From: Symmetrospora coprosmae
Taxonomy: Eukaryota > Basidiomycota > Cystobasidiomycetes > Symmetrosporaceae
Assembly (NCBI GenBank): GCA_008802785.1
Contig: VUYT01000001.1
Span: 992,001-1,056,000 of the forward strand
Direction: 5' to 3'
DNA length: 64,000 nucleotides
Positions 55,601-64,000 of the stretch are shown in pieces (position 1 is the stretch's first letter; every line of letters begins with the position of its first letter). A program made the position numbers and the translations under genes. A model generated the notes under the pieces. The model worked only from the letters and a program-made list of their open reading frames with translations, searched no databases and was not told the origin of the DNA.

Positions 55601-56556
55601 CGAGGCGAGAAGGTCGTACTCAGATGGGTCCTCGAGGAGGTGGTAGGACTCGCGCTCCTGGGCGCTGGCTCCGGCCAGGAACTGGTAGAAGATGTGGAAG
55701 GAGCGCTCCTCCTTGCCTAGTGGCGCACACAAGCGGGAGCGGTCAAAGCCCCAGGTGAGCACTTTGGCGCCGGAGAGGATGGATGTGATGCTGTCTTCCC
55801 TGCTGTAGTGCAGCTCGAAGAGGCGGCCCTGCCGCGTTCCGTTGGCTGTCGTTGACGTCTTTGCCGCTCCAAACGCGTCGAGAAGGGTGTGGGACGCCTT
55901 GATCTGCTCGGCGAGGCGCATCACTCGGCGGACATTGGTGGCTGCAGAAGACGAGGAGGCTGCTTGCGACTGTGCGATGCGCAGGAGTTGCGCGGTGACG
56001 AGACTGGCGGCGTACGTCTTGCCTGACCCGGACAGGCCGCTGCAATCGCATGAAGACAGGCAGGACTGTCAGCACACCCGCCTAGAGGCGACTCGTGACC
56101 AGAGTGCGCCACTCACTTGAATACAATCGCCTGAGACTTGCCGTTCCTCTGCATGGACGTGTAGATGCGCCCTGCGAGCTCGTACGGGTGTGGCTGTGGT
56201 GGCTGCTGTCCCTGTCCCTGAGTGGTGGCGTTGTGGTGGGTCGGATTTGCCGACGACGGCGAGGATGCGGCTGACGAGCCGGCGCTCTGGCTGCTGCCTG
56301 CGTCGCCCCATGCCGTCGCGCTACCTCGCTCGTACTGCGCTGCACTGGCATCGCTGAGGTTGCCCAGGACCCTGAGCGGGTTGACGACGACGAGGTTCGA
56401 GGCGCCCGCGTACGAGTACGGCTGCTCGGCCTTGTAGCGCTGCTGCAGCGTCGTCAGGATCGTCTCGGCGGAGGGGAGGACGACGCTCGCTCCTCCGATG
56501 GAGATGAGCTCGACGAGGTCAGACAGCGACCGCCATGATGGTGGAGCGGACGTCAT
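49618..56556 (-). CDS. chitin synthase with N-terminal myosin motor (class V type)
   Basis: Nine exons: 56556-56117, 56039-53237, 53177-52062, 51982-51546, 51480-51414, 51343-50894, 50819-50694, 50622-49804 and 49725-49618; 2121 residues. The N-terminal 750 residues are a myosin-like head with P-loop GLSGSGKT (148-155), [33 protein letters not shown] and a switch II-like LLDLPGFQ. A cytochrome b5-like segment ([12 protein letters not shown]) and membrane segments follow. The chitin synthase core contains [55 protein letters not shown] and the QRRRW motif (about 1692-1696). The tail has membrane helices, a Pro/Gln-rich stretch and a DEK-C domain at the very end. The motor carries the enzyme to growth sites, where it makes cell-wall chitin. 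Ustilago Mcs1 is the known type. Confidence 0.95.
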
Positions 56557-57314
56557 CCTGCTGGTGGTGCTGCTGCTGTCCTATAGACGAGATGCAGTTG
56601 GGGCCACACGCGCGCCCCTGAGCTCAGTCTGCTCTGGCGTTGAGCTGCGCGATGATGATGGGAGATTGCAGGCAGGTGTAAAGATGCCCAGAGCGAGCGA
56701 AAGGTGCAATGTCCAAGTGTACTGTATGCGGACGATGCTCCTCGAGTGGGGGCAGTGGATGGAGGACAGTTGGGATGATTCTCCTGCTCTGGCCCAAATC
56801 TCGCTCGCGCGCGTTTGACGGTGGCGGCTACTCGTAGTCCTGCTGCCAGCGACCCCGCAGAGACTGGGAGGCAGTGCCGGAAAAGCGGGCAGGCAGGAAG
56901 GGCGAGCCCGGGCTACTGTACTGCAATGATGAAGGCAGCAAGATGTCGAGAGGGCTGTCAAACTGTGATTGTGCGAATGTCAGGAGCGCGTCCAAGCTGC
57001 ATCAGCATCAACGCCCCCATCGCCAGCGCCACATTGTGTCAGGCCCTTTGTGCGTTGCATGGGCGCCAGCCGCGCAGGTTTGGGCAGCAGTGCAAAGAAG
57101 CCATGTACCACCTCTAGACATTGTCTCTCTTTCCTTTTGGTACACGCGCCGCGCAAGGGCCTCCTTCACACGCTGCGTCTGCTTCAGCTCTCTTCCCATC
57201 TAGTATGGTGTACGGTACTGCGAAGGGCCCTTCCTGCACGACCCCCTCCCTTTTGGCACACACCATCCGAGTCCTACTAGCCAAAAACAGGACGGCCTCG
57301 ACACGCATCTGCAT
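56557..57314. other. 758 bp between IDH1 3' end and chitin synthase start
   Basis: 5' region of the chitin synthase gene and 3' UTR of IDH1. Only shadow frames are present. Confidence 0.45.
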
Positions 57315-58941
57315 CTACAGATTGTCGATGACGGCCTTTGTGAACTCGGTCGTGTGGCTCTTGCCGCCCATGTCGGGCGTGCGGATCTTCTTGTCGTTGA
57401 TGACCTTGTACACGCTGCTCGCAATCGTGTTGGCGTGGTGGTCAAGCCCGAGGTGGCGCAGCATCATGGTCGACGAGAGAATCATGGCCGCAGGGTTGGC
57501 GACATCCTGTCCCTGGATGTCCTTGGCGACGTGTCGGCATCCTGGCTCAAACAGGGCGTATTCCTGGAGGCAGAAGGCGACACAATCAGCGTCTTGAAGC
57601 CTGGCGCGTACGGATGCCGACAAGGTCAAGCAGTCTGTGAAAGGACCCACCCGACCGATGGAGGCTCCCGGGACGATTCCTGGGCCACCGACGAGCGCGG
57701 CACCGATGTTGGAGAGGATAGAGCCGTACCTGTGTGCGTCAAGAGAGGTGGCTCAACTCGGGGCCCATTCAGCTAGACACACAGGAGCTGCTGGCACTAA
57801 CAGATTGGGCATGACGAGAACGTCAAACTGCTGGGGCTTGGCGACCATCTGCATGGAGCTGGCGAGGGGAACATGCAAATCAGATTAAGCTCTTCATTCG
57901 AGTCTCTGTCCCACGAAAGACCCACGCATTGTCAACAATCATCTGCTCAAAAGCAATGCCGGCCGTCTTGTACTCCTCTGCGACCTCCTGGCACGTCCGC
58001 ATGAAGAGTCCGTCGCCGAGCTTCATGATGTTGCTCTTGTGGATGCAGGTGACCTTCTTCCTGCCGTTCTTGGCGGCAAAGTCAAAGGCAAAGCGGGCGA
58101 TGCGCTCGCACTTTGTCTTTGTCATGATCTTGAGCGACTCTACGACGCCGGGGACGGCCATGTGCTCGAGGCCGCTGTACTCTCCCTCGGTGTTCTCGCG
58201 GATGATTGCCAGGTCGACGCCCTTGTGCCGCGTGGGGAAGCCTTCGAGCGACTTGCACAGCGTGACCGAGGCGTAGATGTCGAGCTGCTGCCGCATGGCC
58301 ACGTTCCAGCTGACGTGCCCGCTCCGCTCGACGGGCGTGTACAGGATGCCCTTGAGGCCGACCTTGTTGCGGCGCAGCGAGTCGATCGACTTTTTGAACT
58401 CGAGGTCGTCAATGTCGGACTCTCCAGAGACTGTGCGTGAGCATAGGCTATGTCAGCTTGGAACCTCGCCTGGGTGGAGGTAGCGAGCCGTCGCGAGGCG
58501 GTCTCGTGTAAGCATTGTCGTTTGTCGCCAACACGCACCAGCGAACTCCTCAAACTCGACGGGAACGTTCGTGTGCTCAAAGATGTCCTTGACGGACGCG
58601 TAGAGCTCCTTGCCGACACCGTCGCCTGCGAGTCACATTCGATGGACAAAGGTCTTCAGCCATCTGGAAGAACCGAGGGCGATACGATAAAGCCAGGACC
58701 AGCCGCACCTGGGATTGAGGTGACGGAGAAGACGCCTCCGTACTGGGTGGGGCCTGTTGCAGAGCAGCGTCTCTATCAGCCTCGTCTCGCCGTCAGAGCT
58801 GCCCTCAGGCTCTCGCGGCTGGCTAGTTCTCCCTCCGTCCCTCCGTCCCTCACCTCTCAGCTTCGGGCTGGCCATGCCGAGCGAGGTTGCATTGCGGGCC
58901 TGCTGGCTGAGGACCCTAGGGATTGCCGTCTTTGTGAGCAT
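57315..58941 (-). CDS. IDH1: NAD-dependent isocitrate dehydrogenase, regulatory subunit, mitochondrial
   Basis: Seven exons: 58941-58854, 58753-58709, 58625-58539, 58430-57926, 57858-57802, 57729-57651 and 57563-57315; 369 residues. The N-terminus MLTKTAIPRVLSQQARNATS is a mitochondrial targeting sequence. The fold starts with GGVFSVTSIPGDGVGKEL. Family motifs follow: LYTPVERSGHVSWNVAMRQQ, then [55 protein letters not shown] and SILSNIGAALVGGPGIVPGA. The assignment to subunit 1 rests on LVGGPGIVPGA, on EPGCRHVAKDIQGQDVANP, and on replacement of catalytic-subunit residues; the catalytic subunit is encoded next door. The complex oxidises isocitrate to 2-oxoglutarate in the TCA cycle. IDH1 and IDH2 are divergently arranged. 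Confidence 0.94.
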
Positions 58942-59195
58942 TGCAGGCAAGCGTAGTTGGAGTTGTGGGAGTCGGAACGCGCGATTGTGTGGGCGAAAGA
59001 GAATGGAAGGCTACCCGCTCCTGCTGCTGCTGGGCTCCGAAGAGGCGCGCCCCCGGGATTTCCCACGACGGGCGGCCACCACTGGCAGGGGCAAGCCAGC
59101 AAGCAGCACTGGTTGGTCAACAGGCAACACTCCAAACGCTACCGTAACATTGCAGCAGGGTCACCCTATCCCTGAAATCTAGCCAGTGACTCAAG
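58942..59195. promoter_or_regulatory. bidirectional promoter of IDH1 and IDH2
   Basis: 254 bp between the two start codons on opposite strands. Because the two products form one enzyme, a shared control region would give balanced expression. No specific binding site can be named. Confidence 0.7.
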
Positions 59196-60925
59196 ATGGC
59201 CTCCGTCCGACGCAACGCACTCGCCAGCTTGAGCCGCAGCTCTCGCGTCCAGGCATCTCCCGTGAGTCCGAGCAGGCGAGCCCAGCAGGCGAAGAGCGAG
59301 CTCCCTGCACAGCAATGACAACAGCGACGACAGCGAGACTGACACGGAGCGCACGCACAACTATCCCGCAGCTCGCTCGCACCTACGCTACCGAAGCGCC
59401 AAAGGCCGGAGGGGCGACACAGGACACCTTCTTTGGCAAGAAGAACAAGGATGTGCGTGCCGCGGGATAGACGCCCGTGGCCTGCAGGAGCCGTGCTATC
59501 TCATCTGATACCCTCTACCTGTCTGCTGATGGACTCGCAGGGCAACTACGTCGTCTCGTTCGTGCGCGGTGACGGTGAGTCCTGGAGCCCGCCAGCTGAG
59601 CCTCGCCGACGGCTGCAGCATTAGTCTCTCCCGTCACTGGCGCACTGCACCCCGGTAAGGGGAACCGACGCTGATCTACTTCCTATCCTCGTCCCTGCTC
59701 CACCTTCCAAGGTATCGGAGAGGAGATTGCCGACAGCGTCGAGCAGATCTTCAAGAAGGCGAAAGTGCCCATCGTGTGGGAGGACGTAAAGGTGCACCCG
59801 GTGTTCCGGGACGGCCGATACACGATCCCGCAGGAGTCCATCGACAGCATCAGCAAGAATACCATTGCCCTCAAAGGCCCCCTCATGACGCCCGTCGGCA
59901 AAGGCTTTCCCTCGCTCAACCTCCTCCTCCGAAGGACCTTTGGCCTCTACGCCAACGTCAGGCCCTGCAACAGCATCAAGGGCTTCAAGACACCGTACGA
60001 CGACGTCAAGAGCGTCCTCATCCGCGAAAATACCGAGGGAGAGTACTCGGGTATCGAGCACGAGGTGGGTGGCATCAAATGGCTTCCGAGAAGCTGGTGG
60101 CAGTTTGCAGCAGTGCGAGCGGGACTCGTATCGCTGGAGGCACCACTGCATCCGCCATGGTGGATCTTCCCGTATCTTTCTGAGCTTACGCCAGTTCCTC
60201 CGGATTCCCCCCTCTGCCAGATCCAACCGGGAGTAGTGCAGTCGATCAAGCTCATCACGTACGAGGCCTCTGAGCGTGTCGCACGGTACGCATTCCAGTA
60301 CGCCGAGGCCAACAACCGGCTCCACGTCACGGCCGTGCACAAGGCGCCCATCATGAAGATGTCGGACGGCATGTTCCTCCAGGCCTGCCGCGAGGTCGCA
60401 AAGGACTTCCCCAAGGTCAAGTACGACGAGGACCTCCTCGACCGTGTGTGCCTGCGCATCGTCCAGAACCCGGCGCCCTACTCGGACCGCGTCATGGTCA
60501 TGCCCAACCTCTACGGTGACATCCTCTCCGGTGCGTCTGCTGCGATGCCTTTGCTGCTGGCATGGCGTATAGTGTCCCCCGCTCTAACTCTGTCCCCGAT
60601 GCAACGTGATGCCCCGCTAGACCTCTGCGCCGGCCTCATTGGCGGTCTCGGGCTGACCCCGTCCGGCAACATTGGCGACAAGGCGTCCATCTTCGAGGCC
60701 GTGCACGGCTCTGCGCCCGACATTGCCGGACAGGGCAAAGCCAACCCGACCGCGCTCCTGCTCTCGTCCATGATGATGCTCAGGCACATGGGCCTGACCG
60801 AGCACGCCGACAAGATTGAGAAGGCCGCGCTGAGCACCATCGCAGAGGGCAAGATGATCACGGGCGACCTGGGCGGAAAGGCCTCGACGCAGCAGTTCAC
60901 GGACGAGATCCTCAAGAAGCTGTAA
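59196..60925 (+). CDS. IDH2: NAD-dependent isocitrate dehydrogenase, catalytic subunit, mitochondrial
   Basis: Six exons: 59196-59261, 59372-59452, 59541-59574, 59712-60064, 60221-60530 and 60621-60925; 382 residues. The start [20 protein letters not shown] followed by RTYATEAPK is a mitochondrial presequence. The enzyme part has [95 protein letters not shown] and [20 protein letters not shown]. The YGDILSD and the Lys of VHKAPIM mark the catalytic subunit, in contrast to the partner gene. The product works with IDH1 as a hetero-octamer in the mitochondrial matrix. The ATG is the first of the exon-1 frame and gives a good presequence. Confidence 0.95.
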
Positions 60926-61105
60926 AGTGGAGACCTTGTGGATTCGTTGTGCGTGACTAGATGCGAGTGTATATCAGTCGGCAGACCAAAAGCGTATCGC
61001 CAGGCAGAGAGCGGCCAGGGTGCAATAGATTAACAATGTGCAGAGCGCAGAGGCGGCCGACCAGACCGACAACTACTCCCTCATTTGACGGCTGAAGTCG
61101 TTTCG

Positions 61106-62554
61106 CTACACGTTGGCATCACGCTCGAGCTTGACTCGCTTCGGCTTGCGATCCTGCTCGCCGTCGTCATCCTCACCCTCCATCACCACCTTCCGACGGA
61201 CGACGGACCCCATTGTCGAGCCGGACTGCGCAAGGCCGCTACTCTGGACCGTTCCTCTACCGTTCCTGACGGTTTTGACCGCGTCCGGCCCTGTTCTACG
61301 TGCAGTCGGCTCGGGCGTCGGAGGGAGGTCCGTTGCCAGCATGGCAATCCTCTTCTTGCGCAGCTCGAGGCGCTGGGCACGCGTGAGACCGTCCTCGCTT
61401 TCAACAATTACCGGACGGTGCAGTTGCCCATTGACCACCTTTGCGGCACTCTCGGGCTCTTCGCCAGATTTGCCAATACCGGTCCTGTGCGGCGGCCCGT
61501 TGGCAGACTGCGAGGTATGCTTGTGCACTCTGCAGCCCGTGCAGTGTGCTCCGCACATGCTGTTCGAGCAGCCTCTTTTGGACGTCCCCTTGCAACTGGC
61601 GTCACTGCACTTCGCAGTTTTCGCCACGCCCGCCTCTGAAAATTCCCTTCGGCGATCCGTCCTGCTCACGGTGGGCTTGCCCGCCTTATCGAGGAGACTC
61701 GGGTCAGTGGCTGCACTCGTTGCCGCTGAAGGTGCTCGAGAGCAATGGCGGTCCCCCTCGAAATCATCCAGCTCGTCCGAGGGCGGCTGGTTCGCGCTAG
61801 TCGCGGCAGCAACGATTGGCTGCCCATCAACGATGCCGATAATCTTCTTGATTCGGAGGAAATGGTCGAGCAGAATGTCCTTGGTGATCCCGCAGTCCGC
61901 ATCTACGACCAGCTCGAGCCACGTCACTCCGCTGATCACCTTCCTTGGCGGGGTTGACCACAGACTAATGGCATGGACTGAAGCGTTGTCTTCAGAGCGC
62001 GCCCGCTTCAGCACTGCCCGGATCTCGTGATGCACCTCCTGCAAGCTCTCGTAGTACCGGACGAGTGTTTGGACGTCGTCTGACGATGCGACTGGCAGTG
62101 CTAGCGTGTATCGCGCAAGCTTGCGCAACTTGCATGGGGGCAGGCGGCCAGAGGTTGCCGCTGCTTTGACGAGATCTCGTTTCAATGCGCCGGCGTGCAT
62201 TTTGTGGCACTCTGCCACGCATGCGGCGATGTTCTGCTGGACTGACGCAGGTAGGCTCTCAATGGCTTCTCGCAAGTAGGGTTCCAGCGGAAGGTGGTCT
62301 TGAGCGGGCGCGCTGCCGGACGATGGGGCTGAGGCTGAGGCTGCGAGAGGTCCGGGAGGAGAAAGACCTGTGCGGTGGTCGTCGCTGGCTATGTGACCAT
62401 CCTCGCTGGCCTCCGCCTTCACAGGAATTCTGTCGCACGTCCCTGTCGAAGCCGGCTCGCGACCGTTCTGGATTCGTTCGACCGTCTGGAGGGTTCGGCG
62501 GGCAAACGGCCGCGTTGGACGAGAGGAAGATGGACCGTCGACCTCAATGCGCAT
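61106..62554 (-). CDS. unknown protein with Cys/His cluster, tandem paralogue 1
   Basis: Single open frame, 482 residues. After a disordered start there is a helical part (REAIESLPASVQQNIAACVA). A block PPRKVISGVTWLELVVDADC follows near 203-220, and then a Cys/His cluster at about 316-346 with the spacing C-x4-C-x7-C-x4-C-x2-H-C-x2-C-x2-H. The segment LTRAQRLELRKKRI comes next, then an Arg/Lys-rich C-terminus (VRRKVVMEGEDDD... KPKRVKLERD) that looks like a nuclear localisation signal. The neighbouring gene (62890-64000) shares all four blocks in the same order and on the same strand. The Cys/His spacing is that expected for two bound zinc ions. I know no family with it; a nuclear DNA- or protein-binding role is inference. 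Confidence 0.65.
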   Translation of the reverse strand: MRIEVDGPSSSRPTRPFARRTLQTVERIQNGREPASTGTCDRIPVKAEASEDGHIASDDHRTGLSPPGPLAASASAPSSGSAPAQDHLPLEPYLREAIESLPASVQQNIAACVAECHKMHAGALKRDLVKAAATSGRLPPCKLRKLARYTLALPVASSDDVQTLVRYYESLQEVHHEIRAVLKRARSEDNASVHAISLWSTPPRKVISGVTWLELVVDADCGITKDILLDHFLRIKKIIGIVDGQPIVAAATSANQPPSDELDDFEGDRHCSRAPSAATSAATDPSLLDKAGKPTVSRTDRRREFSEAGVAKTAKCSDASCKGTSKRGCSNSMCGAHCTGCRVHKHTSQSANGPPHRTGIGKSGEEPESAAKVVNGQLHRPVIVESEDGLTRAQRLELRKKRIAMLATDLPPTPEPTARRTGPDAVKTVRNGRGTVQSSGLAQSGSTMGSVVRRKVVMEGEDDDGEQDRKPKRVKLERDANV

Positions 62555-62889
62555 CGTGAGGGTCTACCGTGCTATTGCAGGTGTTGGAGAATACTCAGAT
62601 GGCATCGATACCCCGGCAGCTAGAATCACCCTCAGCCGGCAGAGACGACTACCGTCTGCGACTTACTGTGGGCTGGGCAGCGGCGAGCTCTTCTATCAAC
62701 TGCTTGCGCGTATGTACAGGGCCTACATGTATTGACACTCGACTGTACGCGCTGCAAAGCAAAGGCCAGACGCTGAAAGCACCAGGCCAGGTCACCCAAG
62801 AAGCACGTGCAGTGGCAAACATTTGCGGACAAGGTGAAACGCAGTCCAACACTCTAATGCGCAGAGTCCATGGCGGCTGACGTCCCTGA
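62555..62889. other. 335 bp between the two Cys/His paralogues
   Basis: Presumed promoter of paralogue 1 and 3' UTR of paralogue 2. No gene seen. Confidence 0.4.
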
Positions 62890-64000
62890 CTACACCTTCG
62901 TGCGCTTGAGCTTGCGCTCCTCCGTCTCCTCTGCTCCGCTGGACTCGCCATTGTCCCAAACGACCTTCCTTCTCGTGACGTTTCTTGTCCATGATGGAGG
63001 GTCGTCTGTCTGCCCGTCATTCGCTGCAACAGCTGCGGCGCGACGCTTGCTGCTGGTGGCAGGGAGAGCGGATGTGCGACCATCCCTTTCCTGGTGTGCT
63101 GGTATGAGGGTGCTCTGCTTGTTGCCCTCATTGCGCGCCGCCGGCGCCTCAGGTCGCTTACTGATTCTGATGGCAGGCGGCATGCGAGCAGCCGGCGCCT
63201 CCTCCTCTCTCCTGCGTCGGGACGCCGGTCGCGATGCAGACTCGGGCGACGGCTTCACCGGTGCGGACGCCGGCTGCCGAAGAACCGCCCGAGCCTGCGA
63301 TGCCGATCCCGCTACATGCGCAAAGCCGGACTCGACATCGTCAAGTCTGCCGGACCCTCCTTCTCTGCTACTGACGACCGATAAGTGAGCTTTGGACCGA
63401 CGCTGCTCCATCCACTCGGCGGTAGTGAGTGATGACGGGTTATTGGCGATCATTGCGCATTTCCCTTCATACTGCTTGGCAGCAGCTTGTAGCTCGAGGG
63501 CGCGACCCGTATGCAATGCACAGCGGTCGCAATGACTCGAGCACATTTGCTGCGGACAACGCGCACTGCCCAAGCCGGTGCAGCTACCCATGCTACACGG
63601 CAAGAGTATCTTGCCTCGCCTGGCGGCTGCCTCAATTCTGCGTGCACGACAAGCCAACTCCTTCCTCCATTGAAGGAGATCCGCTTCACATCCAGCGGGC
63701 GGTACCATCAGGTCCGTGCCGGGCTCCCGCAGCGAGACTTGCTCGCGATCGCTCTTCCGGATCGACTTGAGCTGTGGCTGATGTCGCCTCTGAGTTGGCT
63801 CGCGATGGCCTTTCTCCTTCTCTCTCAGGGCTCTCTCCGGCGGTACGATGCAGCTCATATGGCTGGCTCCGGGCAGGTGTGTAAACTTCTTCGTGCTAAG
63901 GAGGTGAGCAACGAGATCAGCCCTGCTGAGCCCCGCCTCTCCACCAACTAGCAGCTCCAACCATGAAACGCCCGTCGCGATCTTCTTAGATGGACGACTG
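62890..64000 (-). CDS. unknown protein with Cys/His cluster, tandem paralogue 2 (5' end outside window)
   Basis: The frame is open from the right edge to a stop at 62890, about 370 residues. The first visible block, SKKIATGVSWLELLVGGEAG, aligns with RKVISGVTWLELVVDADC of paralogue 1. The Cys/His cluster runs from CSMGSC to CALH with the identical spacing C-x4-C-x7-C-x4-C-x2-H-C-x2-C-x2-H. Then come SLTTAEWMEQRRSKAHL (compare GLTRAQRLELRKKRI) and the terminal VTRRKVVWDNGESSGAEE ... KLKRTKV. The linkers between blocks differ fully in sequence and length, so the duplication is old or fast-evolving. Same strand as paralogue 1. Function unknown. Confidence 0.65.
   Translation of the reverse strand, partial: SRPSKKIATGVSWLELLVGGEAGLSRADLVAHLLSTKKFTHLPGASHMSCIVPPERALREKEKGHREPTQRRHQPQLKSIRKSDREQVSLREPGTDLMVPPAGCEADLLQWRKELACRARRIEAAARRGKILLPCSMGSCTGLGSARCPQQMCSSHCDRCALHTGRALELQAAAKQYEGKCAMIANNPSSLTTAEWMEQRRSKAHLSVVSSREGGSGRLDDVESGFAHVAGSASQARAVLRQPASAPVKPSPESASRPASRRRREEEAPAARMPPAIRISKRPEAPAARNEGNKQSTLIPAHQERDGRTSALPATSSKRRAAAVAANDGQTDDPPSWTRNVTRRKVVWDNGESSGAEETEERKLKRTKV

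Noticed and set aside
1-64000. Transposons, LTR or viral elements, CRISPR arrays, rRNA genes
   Set aside because: No reverse transcriptase, integrase, transposase or capsid motif, no terminal repeats, no regularly spaced repeats and no rRNA-like blocks were recognised by eye; low-copy or very degraded elements could be missed.

Overview
The window is a gene-dense piece of a fungal nuclear genome, most likely a basidiomycete. The evidence is: GC-rich DNA, many short GT-AG introns (about 38-105 nt, with CTGAC/CTAAC-like branch sites and C-rich acceptors), a class V-type chitin synthase fused to a myosin motor, Golgi, GPI-anchor and exosome-cofactor genes of fungal type, and glutamine-rich regulators. 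The species cannot be fixed from sequence alone; a Pucciniomycotina or Ustilaginomycotina fungus would fit. I saw no transposon, rRNA, functional tRNA, CRISPR or viral element. Gene models were spliced by hand from frame continuity and splice sites, so exon ends are predictions.

Left part (1-24 kb): the 3' end of an unknown acidic protein; the Golgi t-SNARE SED5; a tandem pair of small secreted six-cysteine paralogues with the relic of a third copy; mitochondrial ribosomal protein uL13m; a protein with a bacterial-type YbjQ/UPF0145-like domain; a type II membrane glycosyltransferase-like protein; the crosslink-repair nuclease PSO2/SNM1; a 1547-residue glutamine-rich protein; and a damaged-looking gene of unknown kind.

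Middle (24-49 kb): a mucin-like single-pass membrane protein behind a 2.3 kb gene-free stretch that holds a degenerate tRNA-Met-like sequence; low-molecular-weight tyrosine phosphatase (LTP1) overlapping tail-to-tail with the GPI inositol-deacylase BST1; the Ski-complex helicase SKI2, divergent from BST1; an unknown protein; an LSB5-like VHS-GAT protein; two small single-pass membrane proteins; a Q/S-rich protein; tubulin cofactor C; a TPR protein; and a small unidentified helical protein.

Right part (49-64 kb): the myosin-motor chitin synthase (2121 residues), then the two subunits of mitochondrial NAD-isocitrate dehydrogenase (IDH1, IDH2) head-to-head over a 254 bp shared promoter, then a tandem pair of unknown proteins that share a fixed Cys/His signature. 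The second of the pair runs off the right edge.

Most genes are core housekeeping functions. The accessory and least explained parts are the secreted six-cysteine cluster (3.3-6.5 kb), the Cys/His tandem pair (61.1-64 kb), the YbjQ-domain protein and the damaged locus at 21.8-23.2 kb.
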